Below are positions 1 through 8,026 of a stretch of 64,000 nucleotides of DNA, piece by piece. Position 1 is the stretch's first letter. The number at the start of each line of letters is the position of its first letter. Made by a program: the position numbers and the translations under genes. This stretch comes from Rhodovulum imhoffii (GTDB lineage Bacteria; Pseudomonadota; Alphaproteobacteria; Rhodobacterales; Rhodobacteraceae), in the NCBI RefSeq assembly GCF_003046545.1, contig NZ_QAAA01000009.1, positions 62,001-126,000 of the forward strand, in the 5' to 3' direction. The notes below the pieces were generated by a model. The model searched no databases. It worked only from the letters and a program-made list of their open reading frames with translations, and had not been told where the DNA came from.

Positions 1-282
1 CAACTCTGTCTTCAGGTCGGGAAATCGGGGCCGCAGAATTGCCATCAGGCGCGGCCACTCGGGAAGATCGGGCGATCCGTGCGCCAGGATTTCCAGCGCC
101 GCGGGAGAAGCATCGGCCAGCGATTGCCCCTCGAACAGGAAAACAGTGCCTTCGTCCTCCGACTGGGGGGGGCTTTTGCGCGGGCCGCGCGGGGGCAGGC
201 ACGCCACAAGGACCAGCGCAACCAGCGCGGCGACCAGCGATGAGACGAGAAGCACCAGGGGAATTCCCCACGTGGGTGACAA
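1..282 (-). CDS. N-terminal part of a membrane sensor kinase, PAS type (partial)
   Basis: An open minus-strand frame runs off the left edge, so only about 94 N-terminal residues are visible. The only usable start after an in-frame stop is TTG at 282, preceded at good distance by GGGAAAGG. The protein starts with a short periplasmic stub, one hydrophobic segment (about residues 7-27) and a basic stop-transfer stretch. It then enters a soluble region containing VFLFEGQSLADASPAAL, which resembles the opening of a PAS-like domain seen in Rhodobacterales sensor kinases. No kinase motif is visible because the gene is cut. It lies downstream of regB in the same direction, and a perfect CtrA-type box lies 56 bp upstream. 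The kinase call is inferred from family resemblance and context. Confidence 0.45.
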   Translation of the reverse strand, partial: MSPTWGIPLVLLVSSLVAALVALVLVACLPPRGPRKSPPQSEDEGTVFLFEGQSLADASPAALEILAHGSPDLPEWPRLMAILRPRFPDLKTEL

Positions 283-337
283 ATCAACCTTTCCCAGGAT
301 GACCTCAGGCTACAGGGCGAGTACACCTCAAATTAGG

Positions 338-352
338 TTAACAGTAGGTTAA
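338..352. promoter_or_regulatory. perfect CtrA-type box TTAA-N7-TTAA
   Basis: TTAA, seven bases, TTAA, followed by a third TTAA at 358-361. The motif sits between regB and the downstream kinase gene that starts at 282. The spacing matches the known alphaproteobacterial CtrA recognition pattern exactly. The AGGTTAA unit occurs three times in 28 bp. Confidence 0.6.
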
Positions 353-383
353 TTAGGTTAATTTGTCGGCCGTATAGGGTAAC

Positions 384-1775
384 TCACGCCTCTATCCGCT
401 GGTTTTCCCCCAGGGCAGAACCCGTTGCCGGGTCAGGCAGAACGGCTTCCAGGGACCAGATCACCTCGATCACGGCCCCGCTGCGCTCGGGCTGTTCGGT
501 GCTGGCAAGAAAAGGATCCGATCCGTTGGCAAAGCTGAGCACCGCGCCCGTGCGTTCCAGCAGGGTCTTGGCGATGAACAGGCCAAGTCCCATCCCCTCA
601 TATCCGGGGCGTTCGGGGGCCTCCTGTTCGGTCTTGCGCTTGCGCACGAACGGGTCCCCGATACGGCCGATCAGGTGGGGTGGGAAGCCGGGGCCGTCAT
701 CCATGATGCGCACGGTCAGTTCGGAATCCGTCCAGTTGGCCTCAACCCAGACGGTCGTGGCGGCAAAATCCACCGCGTTCTGGATGAAGTTGCGCAGCCC
801 GTGAATGATCTCCGGGCGGCGGCGGATTACCGGTTGTTGCGTCATGACGCCCGGCCCCGGCGCGACAGTGGAGATGATTTTCGTGCCCCGGTCCTGATGC
901 GGCTCCGCAGCCTCGTTGATGACGCTGCCTATAGGGGCGGTGTGCATCTGAAGGTCGTCCTTACCGGCCCGGCCCATGGATCTCAGGATATCCCGGCAGC
1001 GGTCCGCCTGGTCGCGGATCAGCGCCGCGTCGTCGCGCAGGTCCTCCTTGTCGGACAAATCCTCCATCAACTCCGAACTGACCAGCTTGATCGTGGCCAG
1101 GGGCGTGCCCAGCTCATGGGCATAGGCCGCGACGACACCGCCAAGGTCGGTCAGTTTCTGCTCCCGCGCGAGGGCCATCTGCGTGGCCAGAAGCGCGTCC
1201 GACATTGAGTTGATCTCCGACGCGACGCGGCCCGCATAGAGCGCCAGGAACACGACTCCGATCACGATAGCGGCCCAGAACCCGAAAAGAAAAATCGGCG
1301 GAAGCTGTGGCATCGGCCCGCCGACGGTTGTCAGGGGCATGTAGAAAAAGACCAGGAATGTCGCTATCGTTATGGTGATGACGCCCATCAACAGCGTGGA
1401 CCGGAACCGCAGCGCCGTAGCGGAAATGATGACCGGAGTCAGAAGAAGCAGCGCAAACGGGTTGTTCAGCCCCCCCGACAAGAACAAGAGAAAAGAAAGC
1501 TGCCCAAGATCGAACAGCAGCGCCAGAAGGGTTTCCGATTCTGTCAGGCGTTTGCTTTCAGGGTAGACGAACAGCCAGATCATGTTGGCGATGATGGCGA
1601 TGCCGATGGCAAGAAGGCTCCAGCCCAGTTCCAGCCTGACATCGAAATTCACCCATGCAACGGTGATCGCGACAAGCTGGCCGGTGATGGCCACCCACCG
1701 CAGCAGAACCAGTGTCCGCAATCGAATCCAGTGGCTCCTTTCGATCGGGGCCTGCTGGTTTTTGGGGGTCTCCAT
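384..1775 (-). CDS. regB: RegB/PrrB-type redox-sensing histidine kinase
   Basis: Global redox sensor kinase that phosphorylates RegA. The 463-residue protein has about six membrane segments in the first 185 residues, including the quinone-site motif GGLNNPF at 101-107. The H-box AYAHELGTPLATIKL follows, with phospho-acceptor His220, and then the redox-box region ADRCRDIL with Cys260, equivalent to the redox-active cysteine of the family. The C-terminal HATPase part contains NFIQNAVDFA, DDGPGF and GMGLGLFIAKTL. Length is normal for RegB. It is divergent from senC-regA, the standard arrangement in Rhodobacterales. In the family, RegB controls respiration, photosynthesis, and carbon and nitrogen fixation genes according to quinone redox state. 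Confidence 0.95.
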   Translation of the reverse strand: METPKNQQAPIERSHWIRLRTLVLLRWVAITGQLVAITVAWVNFDVRLELGWSLLAIGIAIIANMIWLFVYPESKRLTESETLLALLFDLGQLSFLLFLSGGLNNPFALLLLTPVIISATALRFRSTLLMGVITITIATFLVFFYMPLTTVGGPMPQLPPIFLFGFWAAIVIGVVFLALYAGRVASEINSMSDALLATQMALAREQKLTDLGGVVAAYAHELGTPLATIKLVSSELMEDLSDKEDLRDDAALIRDQADRCRDILRSMGRAGKDDLQMHTAPIGSVINEAAEPHQDRGTKIISTVAPGPGVMTQQPVIRRRPEIIHGLRNFIQNAVDFAATTVWVEANWTDSELTVRIMDDGPGFPPHLIGRIGDPFVRKRKTEQEAPERPGYEGMGLGLFIAKTLLERTGAVLSFANGSDPFLASTEQPERSGAVIEVIWSLEAVLPDPATGSALGENQRIEA

Positions 1776-1872
1776 TTCGGGTTCCGTTCGCGCTGTTATT
1801 TCAATTTACCCTTGTTAAAATGTGGACAAGAGACGATCAATGCGCGCAAATGACCGCTGCGAGGAAACGCCC

Positions 1873-2493
1873 ATGCCCCGGACACGTATGATCTTTGCGG
1901 CGGTTGCGGCCATCGTTGCCGGCCTGGGCGGATGGTGGGCGCTTTCGGTGCCGGAACCCGACCGGTTTGACCAGTGCCGCCCCGGTCCGCGCCCGCCGGG
2001 CCTCGACAAGATCGGCGGCCCCTTCACCCTTGTCAGCGAGACCGGTGAAACCGTGACCGAACGCGATGTCGTCACCGGGCCGTCGCTTCTTTATTTCGGT
2101 TACAGTTTCTGTCCGGATGTCTGCCCTCTGGACAACACCCGCAACGCGCAGGCCACCTATCTTCTGGATGAGCGTGGAGTCGGGGTGACGCCCGTGTTCA
2201 TTTCGGTCGATCCCGACCGGGACACTCCGGAACTGATGGAGGAGTTCACCGAATACATGCACCCGCGCATGATCGGGCTGACGGGCACGCCCAAGCAGGT
2301 TCAGGCCGCCAGCCGCGCCTACCGGACCTTCTACAAGGTGCGCGACCCGGAAGACGAATTTTACCTGATCGACCACTCGACCTTCACCTATCTCGTTTTT
2401 CCCGGACTTGGGGTTGTGGACTATTTTGAACGTGACGTCGGACCCGAAGACATGGCCGATCGGGTGGAATGTTATATTCGCGCCGTGAACTAA
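1873..2493 (+). CDS. senC: SenC/PrrC (Sco1-family) copper chaperone
   Basis: Membrane-anchored thioredoxin-fold protein of the SCO family, involved in copper delivery to cytochrome c oxidase and in redox signalling with RegB/RegA. It has an N-terminal membrane anchor (residues 5-25), the metal motif FCPDVCP (Cys80, Cys84) and the conserved distal His168 in LIDHSTFTYLV. The start at 1873 is chosen because GAGGAAA precedes it; an upstream in-frame ATG at 1822 would add a charged non-homologous leader ahead of the anchor. The gene is divergent from regB and followed by regA after 67 bp. Length (206 residues) fits the family. Confidence 0.93.
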   Translation: MPRTRMIFAAVAAIVAGLGGWWALSVPEPDRFDQCRPGPRPPGLDKIGGPFTLVSETGETVTERDVVTGPSLLYFGYSFCPDVCPLDNTRNAQATYLLDERGVGVTPVFISVDPDRDTPELMEEFTEYMHPRMIGLTGTPKQVQAASRAYRTFYKVRDPEDEFYLIDHSTFTYLVFPGLGVVDYFERDVGPEDMADRVECYIRAVN

Positions 2494-2560
2494 ATTGACC
2501 GCGTGAAGATATCGTCATAAAACCCTCGGAATACGATAGCTTAGGACTGGAGGTGCCCCC

Positions 2561-3115
2561 ATGGCAGACCGCGAACTGCAAGATATCGGGGAAGACCGCT
2601 CACTTCTTCTTGTAGATGATGATGAGCCGTTCCTGCGTCGTCTTGCGCGCGCCATGGAAAAGCGCGGGTTCGAACCGGTTACAGCCGGCACCGTGGCGGC
2701 GGGCCAGGTTATTGCCAGGACGAACCCGCCGGCTTATGCGGTTATCGACCTTCGGCTTGAGGACGGCAACGGGCTTGATGTGGTCGAGGCTCTGCGTGAA
2801 AAGCGTCCCGACAGCCGCATTGTTGTGCTGACCGGGTATGGCGCCATCGCCACGGCGGTCGCCGCGGTGAAGGTCGGCGCGACGGATTACCTTTCCAAGC
2901 CCGCGGATGCGAACGATATCATGGCCGCCCTGCTGACCAAAGGTGAGGCCCTGCCGCCCCCACCGGAAAACCCCATGTCGGCGGATCGGGTGCGGTGGGA
3001 GCACATTCAGCGCGTTTATGAGCTGTGCGATCGGAATGTCAGCGAAACCGCCCGCCGGCTGAACATGCACCGCCGCACGCTCCAGCGTATCCTCGCCAAG
3101 CGCAGCCCCCGCTGA
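2561..3115 (+). CDS. regA: RegA/PrrA response regulator
   Basis: Response regulator partner of RegB. The receiver domain covers about residues 14-125, with the acidic pocket VDDDE, phospho-acceptor Asp63 in VIDLRLEDGNG, the conserved Thr in VLTGYG and Lys in LSKPAD. A proline-rich linker leads to a Fis-type helix-turn-helix, NVSETARRLNMHRRTLQRIL, which is nearly invariant in RegA/ActR proteins. A strong GGAGGTG ribosome site precedes the ATG. Length (184 residues) is exactly that of the family. It probably shares a transcript with senC. Confidence 0.96.
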   Translation: MADRELQDIGEDRSLLLVDDDEPFLRRLARAMEKRGFEPVTAGTVAAGQVIARTNPPAYAVIDLRLEDGNGLDVVEALREKRPDSRIVVLTGYGAIATAVAAVKVGATDYLSKPADANDIMAALLTKGEALPPPPENPMSADRVRWEHIQRVYELCDRNVSETARRLNMHRRTLQRILAKRSPR

Positions 3116-3285
3116 CGGAGCCTTGCCCCGTTTTCTGTATGCGGGAAAGCGCCCTGGGTGCACATTTTTGCGGCACCGAAGATCAAATTGCGCGAAGTTT
3201 CAGTGCGCCTGGGGTTTTTTGCACAGAACCCCCGCACAGGCATTGTCAGGTTGTGGAAAGCGGCCTCGCAGTTTAGCGCCGTGTG

Positions 3286-3988
3286 ATGTTGAATTTGTCT
3301 GATCTGTTCCGGCTCAAAGGGTTCCGTTTCCCGCGCTCGATCATCGGCTACGCGGTTTTACCATCGATTTGCCCTCAGCTTGCGTGACGTTGAGGATCTG
3401 CTGGCATCACGGGGGATCACGGTTTCCTAAGAAACGGTCCGGGACCGGGTTGCGCGTTTCGGTGTCCAGTTTGCTGCGAAGGTCCGGTGGGATCGGCTAC
3501 GCCCCACCGATAAATGGCACCTCGACAGGTCGTCGTGCCGATCAAGGGCCGCAAACATTGGTTCTGGCGAGCGGTTGATGCCAACGGCGATGTTCTTGAT
3601 GTTCTGGTTCAGTCCCGCCGTAACAAGGCGACCGCGATGCGCTTTTTCCGGAAATTGTTCAAGACCTCGGGGCAAACACGGGCGGTCATCACTGACAAGC
3701 TGTGCTCATATGGCGCCGCAAAGGCAGGTCCGGCCCTTGGGATCGATCACCGCCAGCACAATAGGTTGAACAATTGCGCCAAAGTCTTGCACAGACACAC
3801 GCGGCGGCGAGAGAAGGTTATGGTCGTTTCAAGTTACCCGGCCAGGCGCAGCGGTTCTTGTCGGTTCACGATCAAATCGCCGCGCTGTTCCGCCCCAAAT
3901 GTAACCGTCTTTCAGCAGTTCCTATTGCTACGTCCGAGCTGACGCCTTCGAGCTTTGGGTCGAATATGTACGCGAACTCTCGGCCTGA
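3286..3988 (+). pseudogene. decayed IS6-family transposase
   Basis: Pieces of an IS6-type DDE transposase can be followed through all three frames. The start reads LFRLKGFRFPRSIIGYAV, then a frame change to RFALSLRDVEDLLASRGITVS. An in-frame TAA then replaces the usual aromatic codon before ETVRDRV. Another frame change leads to VVPIKGRKHWFWRAVDANGD and AVITDKLCSYGAAK, another to GQAQRFLSVHDQIAALFRP, and a last one to RADAFELWVEYVRELSA before TGA at 3986-3988. One internal stop and several frameshifts make it non-functional. No convincing terminal inverted repeats were found. Confidence 0.85.
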
Positions 3989-4054
3989 CCCCAACATGCA
4001 ACTCGAATCTTGTGGGCAGCCGGAAATAACCTGAGAATGTCCCAGGGGTGTCCG

Positions 4055-5443
4055 ATGGAAAATGAAGAACAGACAATCGTCGAACAAGAAGTAGAGCAGG
4101 TCGCCGAAGCCGTCACCGGCCATTTGCGCAAACTGTACGACTGGTTCTACAGCAATTTTCTCACATTCGAGTCGCTCTACCAGATTGCGGCCATAGCCGC
4201 GACCTTGTTTCTTGCGCTGTTGCTGCGCCGGCGGGTCAAACGCCTGCTGGAAAGACTCAGCAATGAAAGGACGCTTGGCGTCACTGTTCAGCGCCTGATG
4301 CGCACCGCGTCGGCAATAGCGATGCCTGTGGCATGGCTGATCTTGGTGAGCATCGTGACGAATGTTTTTGCCCATTTGGGTCTGCCGATTGAATTTTTGC
4401 GGCTCGCAAACAGCCTGTTGCTGGCATTCGTTGTCATCCGCACAGTGTCGATTTTCATTCCATCGCATTATTGGAGCCAGGTGTTCTCCTGGGTCGCCTG
4501 GTCCGCGGCCGCCCTGAACTCCGTTGGGTTGCTGGACGTCGTGATCGGGTGGTTGCGCGAAACCGGTTTTTCTGTCGGCCCTGTCCAAATTACGGCGTGG
4601 GCGATTGTCAAAGGCCTTATCCTCATTGCAGTTCTGATCTGGGGAGCGAGTGCGCTCACGGCAGCCGTCGAACGCCGTTTGCAGTCCGCGCAAAAAATGA
4701 GTTCCGCCCTACGGCTCTTGATCACCCGATTGCTGCGCATGCTTCTGATTGTCCTGGCGGTGATGATTGCGCTGGTTGCTATCGGTGTAGACCTGACCGT
4801 TTTTGCCGTCTTCTCCGGCGCCGTCGGTATCGGTGTTGGTTTGGGCCTGCGCCGTACAGTAGAGAACCTGATCGCAAGCTATACTCTGCTTGTCGAAAAG
4901 TCTGTGAAACCAGGTGATGTCATAGAGGTCGAAACCGCCAACGGCCCGACGTATGGTGAAGTCAAGAAAATGACAACACGATACGTTGCGGTGCGAACCC
5001 GCGATGGGACGGAAACGCTTATTCCGAACGAAGTGCTGATCTCAAATGTTGTTACAAACTGGACCCATTCCGACAAGACGTCGCGCCGCCGTATACCCGT
5101 TGGTGTGTCGTATGACACCGATATCGATCTCGCCCGGAAACTGTGCCTTGAAGCGGCAGACGAAACTCCTCGCGTGTTGAGTTTTCCGAAATCTGCCTGT
5201 TTGATGAGAGGCTTTGGAAGCAGCTCTATAGATCTCGAATTACGCTTTTGGATCGACGATCCTGAAAACGGCGTCGCAAATGTGGCCAGCGAAGTGCTTT
5301 TACTTATCTGGAAAAAATTCAAACAACACAACATTGAAGTGCCCTATCCTCAGCAAGACCTGAGAATGCGCACCGATGTTTCCATTGTATCCTTGCCGAC
5401 CGAAGAAGATGGTAGCGAAGAAACCGCTGAAAAGAAATTTTGA
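4055..5443 (+). CDS. MscS-family mechanosensitive channel
   Basis: Inner-membrane small-conductance mechanosensitive channel family protein, presumably releasing solutes on hypo-osmotic shock. An acidic N-terminal leader is followed by about six hydrophobic segments. The pore-lining helix region reads SGAVGIGVGLGLRRTVENLI, and the beta domain contains KPGDVIEV, TRDGTETLIPNEVLISN and VTNWTHSD. The start at 4055 follows AGGGGTG; an ATG at 4037 and one at 4010 are alternatives. Codon use is less GC-rich than in flanking genes. It lies immediately after the dead transposase, which suggests acquisition or rearrangement. Exact channel subtype is not determinable. Confidence 0.88.
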   Translation: MENEEQTIVEQEVEQVAEAVTGHLRKLYDWFYSNFLTFESLYQIAAIAATLFLALLLRRRVKRLLERLSNERTLGVTVQRLMRTASAIAMPVAWLILVSIVTNVFAHLGLPIEFLRLANSLLLAFVVIRTVSIFIPSHYWSQVFSWVAWSAAALNSVGLLDVVIGWLRETGFSVGPVQITAWAIVKGLILIAVLIWGASALTAAVERRLQSAQKMSSALRLLITRLLRMLLIVLAVMIALVAIGVDLTVFAVFSGAVGIGVGLGLRRTVENLIASYTLLVEKSVKPGDVIEVETANGPTYGEVKKMTTRYVAVRTRDGTETLIPNEVLISNVVTNWTHSDKTSRRRIPVGVSYDTDIDLARKLCLEAADETPRVLSFPKSACLMRGFGSSSIDLELRFWIDDPENGVANVASEVLLLIWKKFKQHNIEVPYPQQDLRMRTDVSIVSLPTEEDGSEETAEKKF

Positions 5444-5504
5444 TGGTCAGAGGTGGTCCCAGTATTTTGACCAGTTAGCAGCCTAACAATCAAAACGGAC
5501 CACC
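5444..5504. repeat. nested palindromic elements
   Basis: Several inverted repeats are nested in about 60 bp. TGGTCA (5444-5449) pairs with TGACCA (5468-5473). GGTGGTCC (5452-5459) pairs with GGACCACC (5497-5504). TTTTGA (5465-5470) pairs with TCAAAA (5490-5495). GTTAG (5474-5478) pairs with CTAAC (5483-5487). The arms are not perfectly concentric. It could be a multi-site operator (TGGTC...GACCA resembles GntR/FadR-type operators) or the end of a lost mobile element; sequence alone does not decide. Confidence 0.5.
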
Positions 5505-5506
5505 CG

Positions 5507-5716
5507 ATGGGGGGGGGCCAACAGGATTTTATCATTGCGCTGGTCTCACGGATTGTTGCCGCCGAGGACCCGCACAAACCGCTCAGCGATGCGGCGATCG
5601 TCCGGCAGGCCAGGGAACAGGGGGCCATACTGGCCCGGCGCACGGTCGTCACGTACCGCGGAAAACTGGGCATCGCACCCTCTTATGCGCGGCGGGCGGT
5701 TGCCACCCGCGACTGA
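5507..5716 (+). pseudogene. RpoN (sigma-54) C-terminal fragment
   Basis: A 69-residue frame whose last 50 residues match the extreme C-terminus of sigma-54: AEDPHKPLSDAAIVRQ, then the RpoN box ARRTVVTYRGKLGIAPS, close to the family ARRTVAKYRE motif that contacts the -24 promoter element. Everything N-terminal (activator-binding, core-binding, most of the DNA-binding region) is absent. The frame upstream is closed by TGA at 5468. The ATG is followed by a run of nine G and abuts the palindromic cluster. Most likely a rearrangement remnant, though a free-standing DNA-binding peptide cannot be excluded. Confidence 0.65.
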
Positions 5717-5791
5717 TCCTGTATTTCCGGTATACATCGGTCTTTCAGGGTCTTACCCTTCTACGACAACAAGGGTTGCCGGGTAAATGAA

Positions 5792-8026
5792 ATGGTGCGC
5801 ACTCGCGAAGTCGGGACATTGTGGATTGGCGGTGAACTGAGCTGGATGGAGCAAGTCTGCCTGAAGTCTTTTGTGGACAAGGGGCAGAAGATCACCCTGT
5901 TCCAGTACGAGAATATCCCCAACGTCCCGGAGGGTGTCCTCTGTCGCGACGGTCGCGAAGTCCTCGATACCGACGATTTCATAAAATACGAGAAGAAGAA
6001 CAGCTATGCCCTGTTTGCGGATCTTTTTCGCCTGCACATGATCCGTCGGTTCCCCGGGATGATCTGGATCGATACCGACGTCTATTGCCACCGCCCGATG
6101 ACCTATGACAGCGATTATGTCATGGGGTTTGAACTGCCCGGCGAACGGCGTGTCAACAATGCCGTTCTGGGCCTGCCCGCCGACAGCGACATGCTGTGTC
6201 AGATGCTCGATTTCACCGGGGACCGCTTTGCCATCGCGCCGTTCCTGCCGCCCAAAGTCCGGCGGGGTTACGAAGAGGCCCGCGATGCGGGGCAGCCCGT
6301 TCACGTCAGCCAGCAGCCCTGGGGGGTATGGGGCCCCCTCATGGTGACCCATTATACACATGCGCTGGGCCTTGCGGATAAGGTGCAGCCGATGGATGCT
6401 TTCTACCCCGTGCCCTTTCCCGACCGGCGCCTGTTCATGCGTCGGGCCGGGATGGTCGACGATGTGCTGACAGAAAATACCACGGCGCTCCATGTCTGGG
6501 CGTCGAACAAGCGCCAGTTGGGCAATTTCCACAATGGTTTGCCGCCCAAAGGCTCTTTCTTCGACAGGATCGTCACGCAGCACCATATCGTGCCCGGCTC
6601 TGCCCCGATCGGAAGTCGGGGAAAAACGAGCTTTGACGGAGGGCTGATCTATGAGCTTGACCAGGATGCGGTCGAAACATTTGCCGACCTGACCGGTGCG
6701 GCGCCCGGTTTTGCTCTGGCCGCCCATAACAGGTTTGACTGTGCAATCCAAGTGTTCAGCCTCGACCCAAAAGGCAACTTCACCGAAAACCCGCCGGAGT
6801 GGATTGACGGGTATGTCGGCTTTCTGACGGAAAACGGTGTCGAACCGGAGCGTATCCGCATCATCCGCACGCAGAAGGAAGTGCGTCCGGTGGATGTCCT
6901 GTGTAACCTCAGCGGTTATGGCGACAGGTTCAAGGTAAGCGGCGTCAAGCCTTTCCTGGAAAGCTGTCTGCACTCGGACACGCGCCTGTTCATGGATATT
7001 CGGAAAGGGTCCGGCGGCTTTCCGCTGCTGCGCGGCTATGGGACGAACCGGCAGATTTCCACTCGGGTTGAAGACGGAAAGGACGTATTGCGCGTCATCA
7101 TGACCCCGAACCCGCCCAAGGCCGATGAATCCGAAGGCGACTGGGCGGAAATCGCCCCCCGGCTTGCCGGGCCGGAGGGGTTCTTTCGCGCGGGGCCGGA
7201 GGGACATTCCTTCCTCTACATGCCGCGCAGCAAGGATACGCTGGTGGTCACGTTCGATAACCTCGATATTGCCATGAACAAGCGCGATGACCGGCGCCCC
7301 TGGGGATTTTCTCTGATCAAGGAACAGGGCTGGTCGATGCTGGGCGTTCTGGCCGGAGGATGGACGTGGTACCGAAACCCATGGGTTGCCGAGCAGTTCG
7401 ATGAACTGCGCGACAGCGGCTTTTTCAGGGAATTCGGGCGGGTTGTTTTCTACGGGGCATCGATGGGCGGTTACGCCGCCTGTGCCTTTTGCCCGGCATC
7501 GCCAGGGGCGGAGGTGGTCGCGATCAGCCCGCAATCGACTGTCGACAAATCGGTCGTACCCTGGGAGACGCGCTACCGCGTGGTGTGGGACAGAGACTTC
7601 TCCGGTCCCTATGGCGATGCGGCGCAGGTATCTGTCGCGGCGCGGCGGGTTTCAATTCTCTACGATCCTTACTCCGAGCTTGACGCCGCCCATGCCCGGC
7701 GTTTCACCAATCCCAATGTGGCGCATCTGCGCACACCGCTTATGGGGCACCGCCTGGGGTCGTCACTGAATCAGATGGGCGTGCTGTCGACCATCATCCT
7801 CAAGGCTCTGTCCGGGGATCTGACCTCACAGGAATTCTACCGGATTCTGCGCGCCCGGAAGGATTTTCCCCGTTACCAGCGCGAATTGTTCAACCGGGCA
7901 CTTGAAAAGGGGCACACGGATCTCGCGCGCCGGCTGGGGGCTTATATCCTGGCGCGAAACAGCAATCGCGCCGTGCGCCTGAAGTTGGCCCAGATTGAGG
8001 CAGATGCGACCGCTAGCGTACGATGA
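5792..8026 (+). CDS. multidomain protein: GT32-like glycosyltransferase plus alpha/beta-hydrolase-like domain
   Basis: The 744-residue protein begins VGTLWIGGELSWMEQVCLKSF, typical of small capsule/GT32-type glycosyltransferases, with the donor-binding motif WIDTDVYC (DTD 94-96) and a domain end near residue 265. A middle region (about 270-430) reads loosely like a SAM-methyltransferase fold but has no clear motif. The C-terminal part (about 430-700) has FYGASMGGYAAC with candidate nucleophile Ser557 and a downstream GHRLG with His653, as in alpha/beta hydrolases. No signal peptide or membrane segment is seen. It meets flgI tail to tail with a 14-bp overlap, so a role in surface or flagellar glycosylation is possible but only inferred. 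Confidence 0.65.
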   Translation: MVRTREVGTLWIGGELSWMEQVCLKSFVDKGQKITLFQYENIPNVPEGVLCRDGREVLDTDDFIKYEKKNSYALFADLFRLHMIRRFPGMIWIDTDVYCHRPMTYDSDYVMGFELPGERRVNNAVLGLPADSDMLCQMLDFTGDRFAIAPFLPPKVRRGYEEARDAGQPVHVSQQPWGVWGPLMVTHYTHALGLADKVQPMDAFYPVPFPDRRLFMRRAGMVDDVLTENTTALHVWASNKRQLGNFHNGLPPKGSFFDRIVTQHHIVPGSAPIGSRGKTSFDGGLIYELDQDAVETFADLTGAAPGFALAAHNRFDCAIQVFSLDPKGNFTENPPEWIDGYVGFLTENGVEPERIRIIRTQKEVRPVDVLCNLSGYGDRFKVSGVKPFLESCLHSDTRLFMDIRKGSGGFPLLRGYGTNRQISTRVEDGKDVLRVIMTPNPPKADESEGDWAEIAPRLAGPEGFFRAGPEGHSFLYMPRSKDTLVVTFDNLDIAMNKRDDRRPWGFSLIKEQGWSMLGVLAGGWTWYRNPWVAEQFDELRDSGFFREFGRVVFYGASMGGYAACAFCPASPGAEVVAISPQSTVDKSVVPWETRYRVVWDRDFSGPYGDAAQVSVAARRVSILYDPYSELDAAHARRFTNPNVAHLRTPLMGHRLGSSLNQMGVLSTIILKALSGDLTSQEFYRILRARKDFPRYQRELFNRALEKGHTDLARRLGAYILARNSNRAVRLKLAQIEADATASVR

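Noticed and set aside
3872-4693. 273-codon minus-strand frame opposite the MscS start
   Set aside because: Overlaps the transposase remnant and a convincing channel gene; translation not protein-like.
5753-5786. TTACCC...GGGTAA inverted repeat before the glycosyltransferase gene
   Set aside because: Six-base arms with a 22-base loop can occur by chance; no second copy nearby.
5753-7534. 593-codon minus-strand open frame opposite the glycosyltransferase
   Set aside because: Antisense to a coding frame with clear motifs; the translation is rich in Arg, His and Pro, typical of shadow frames.
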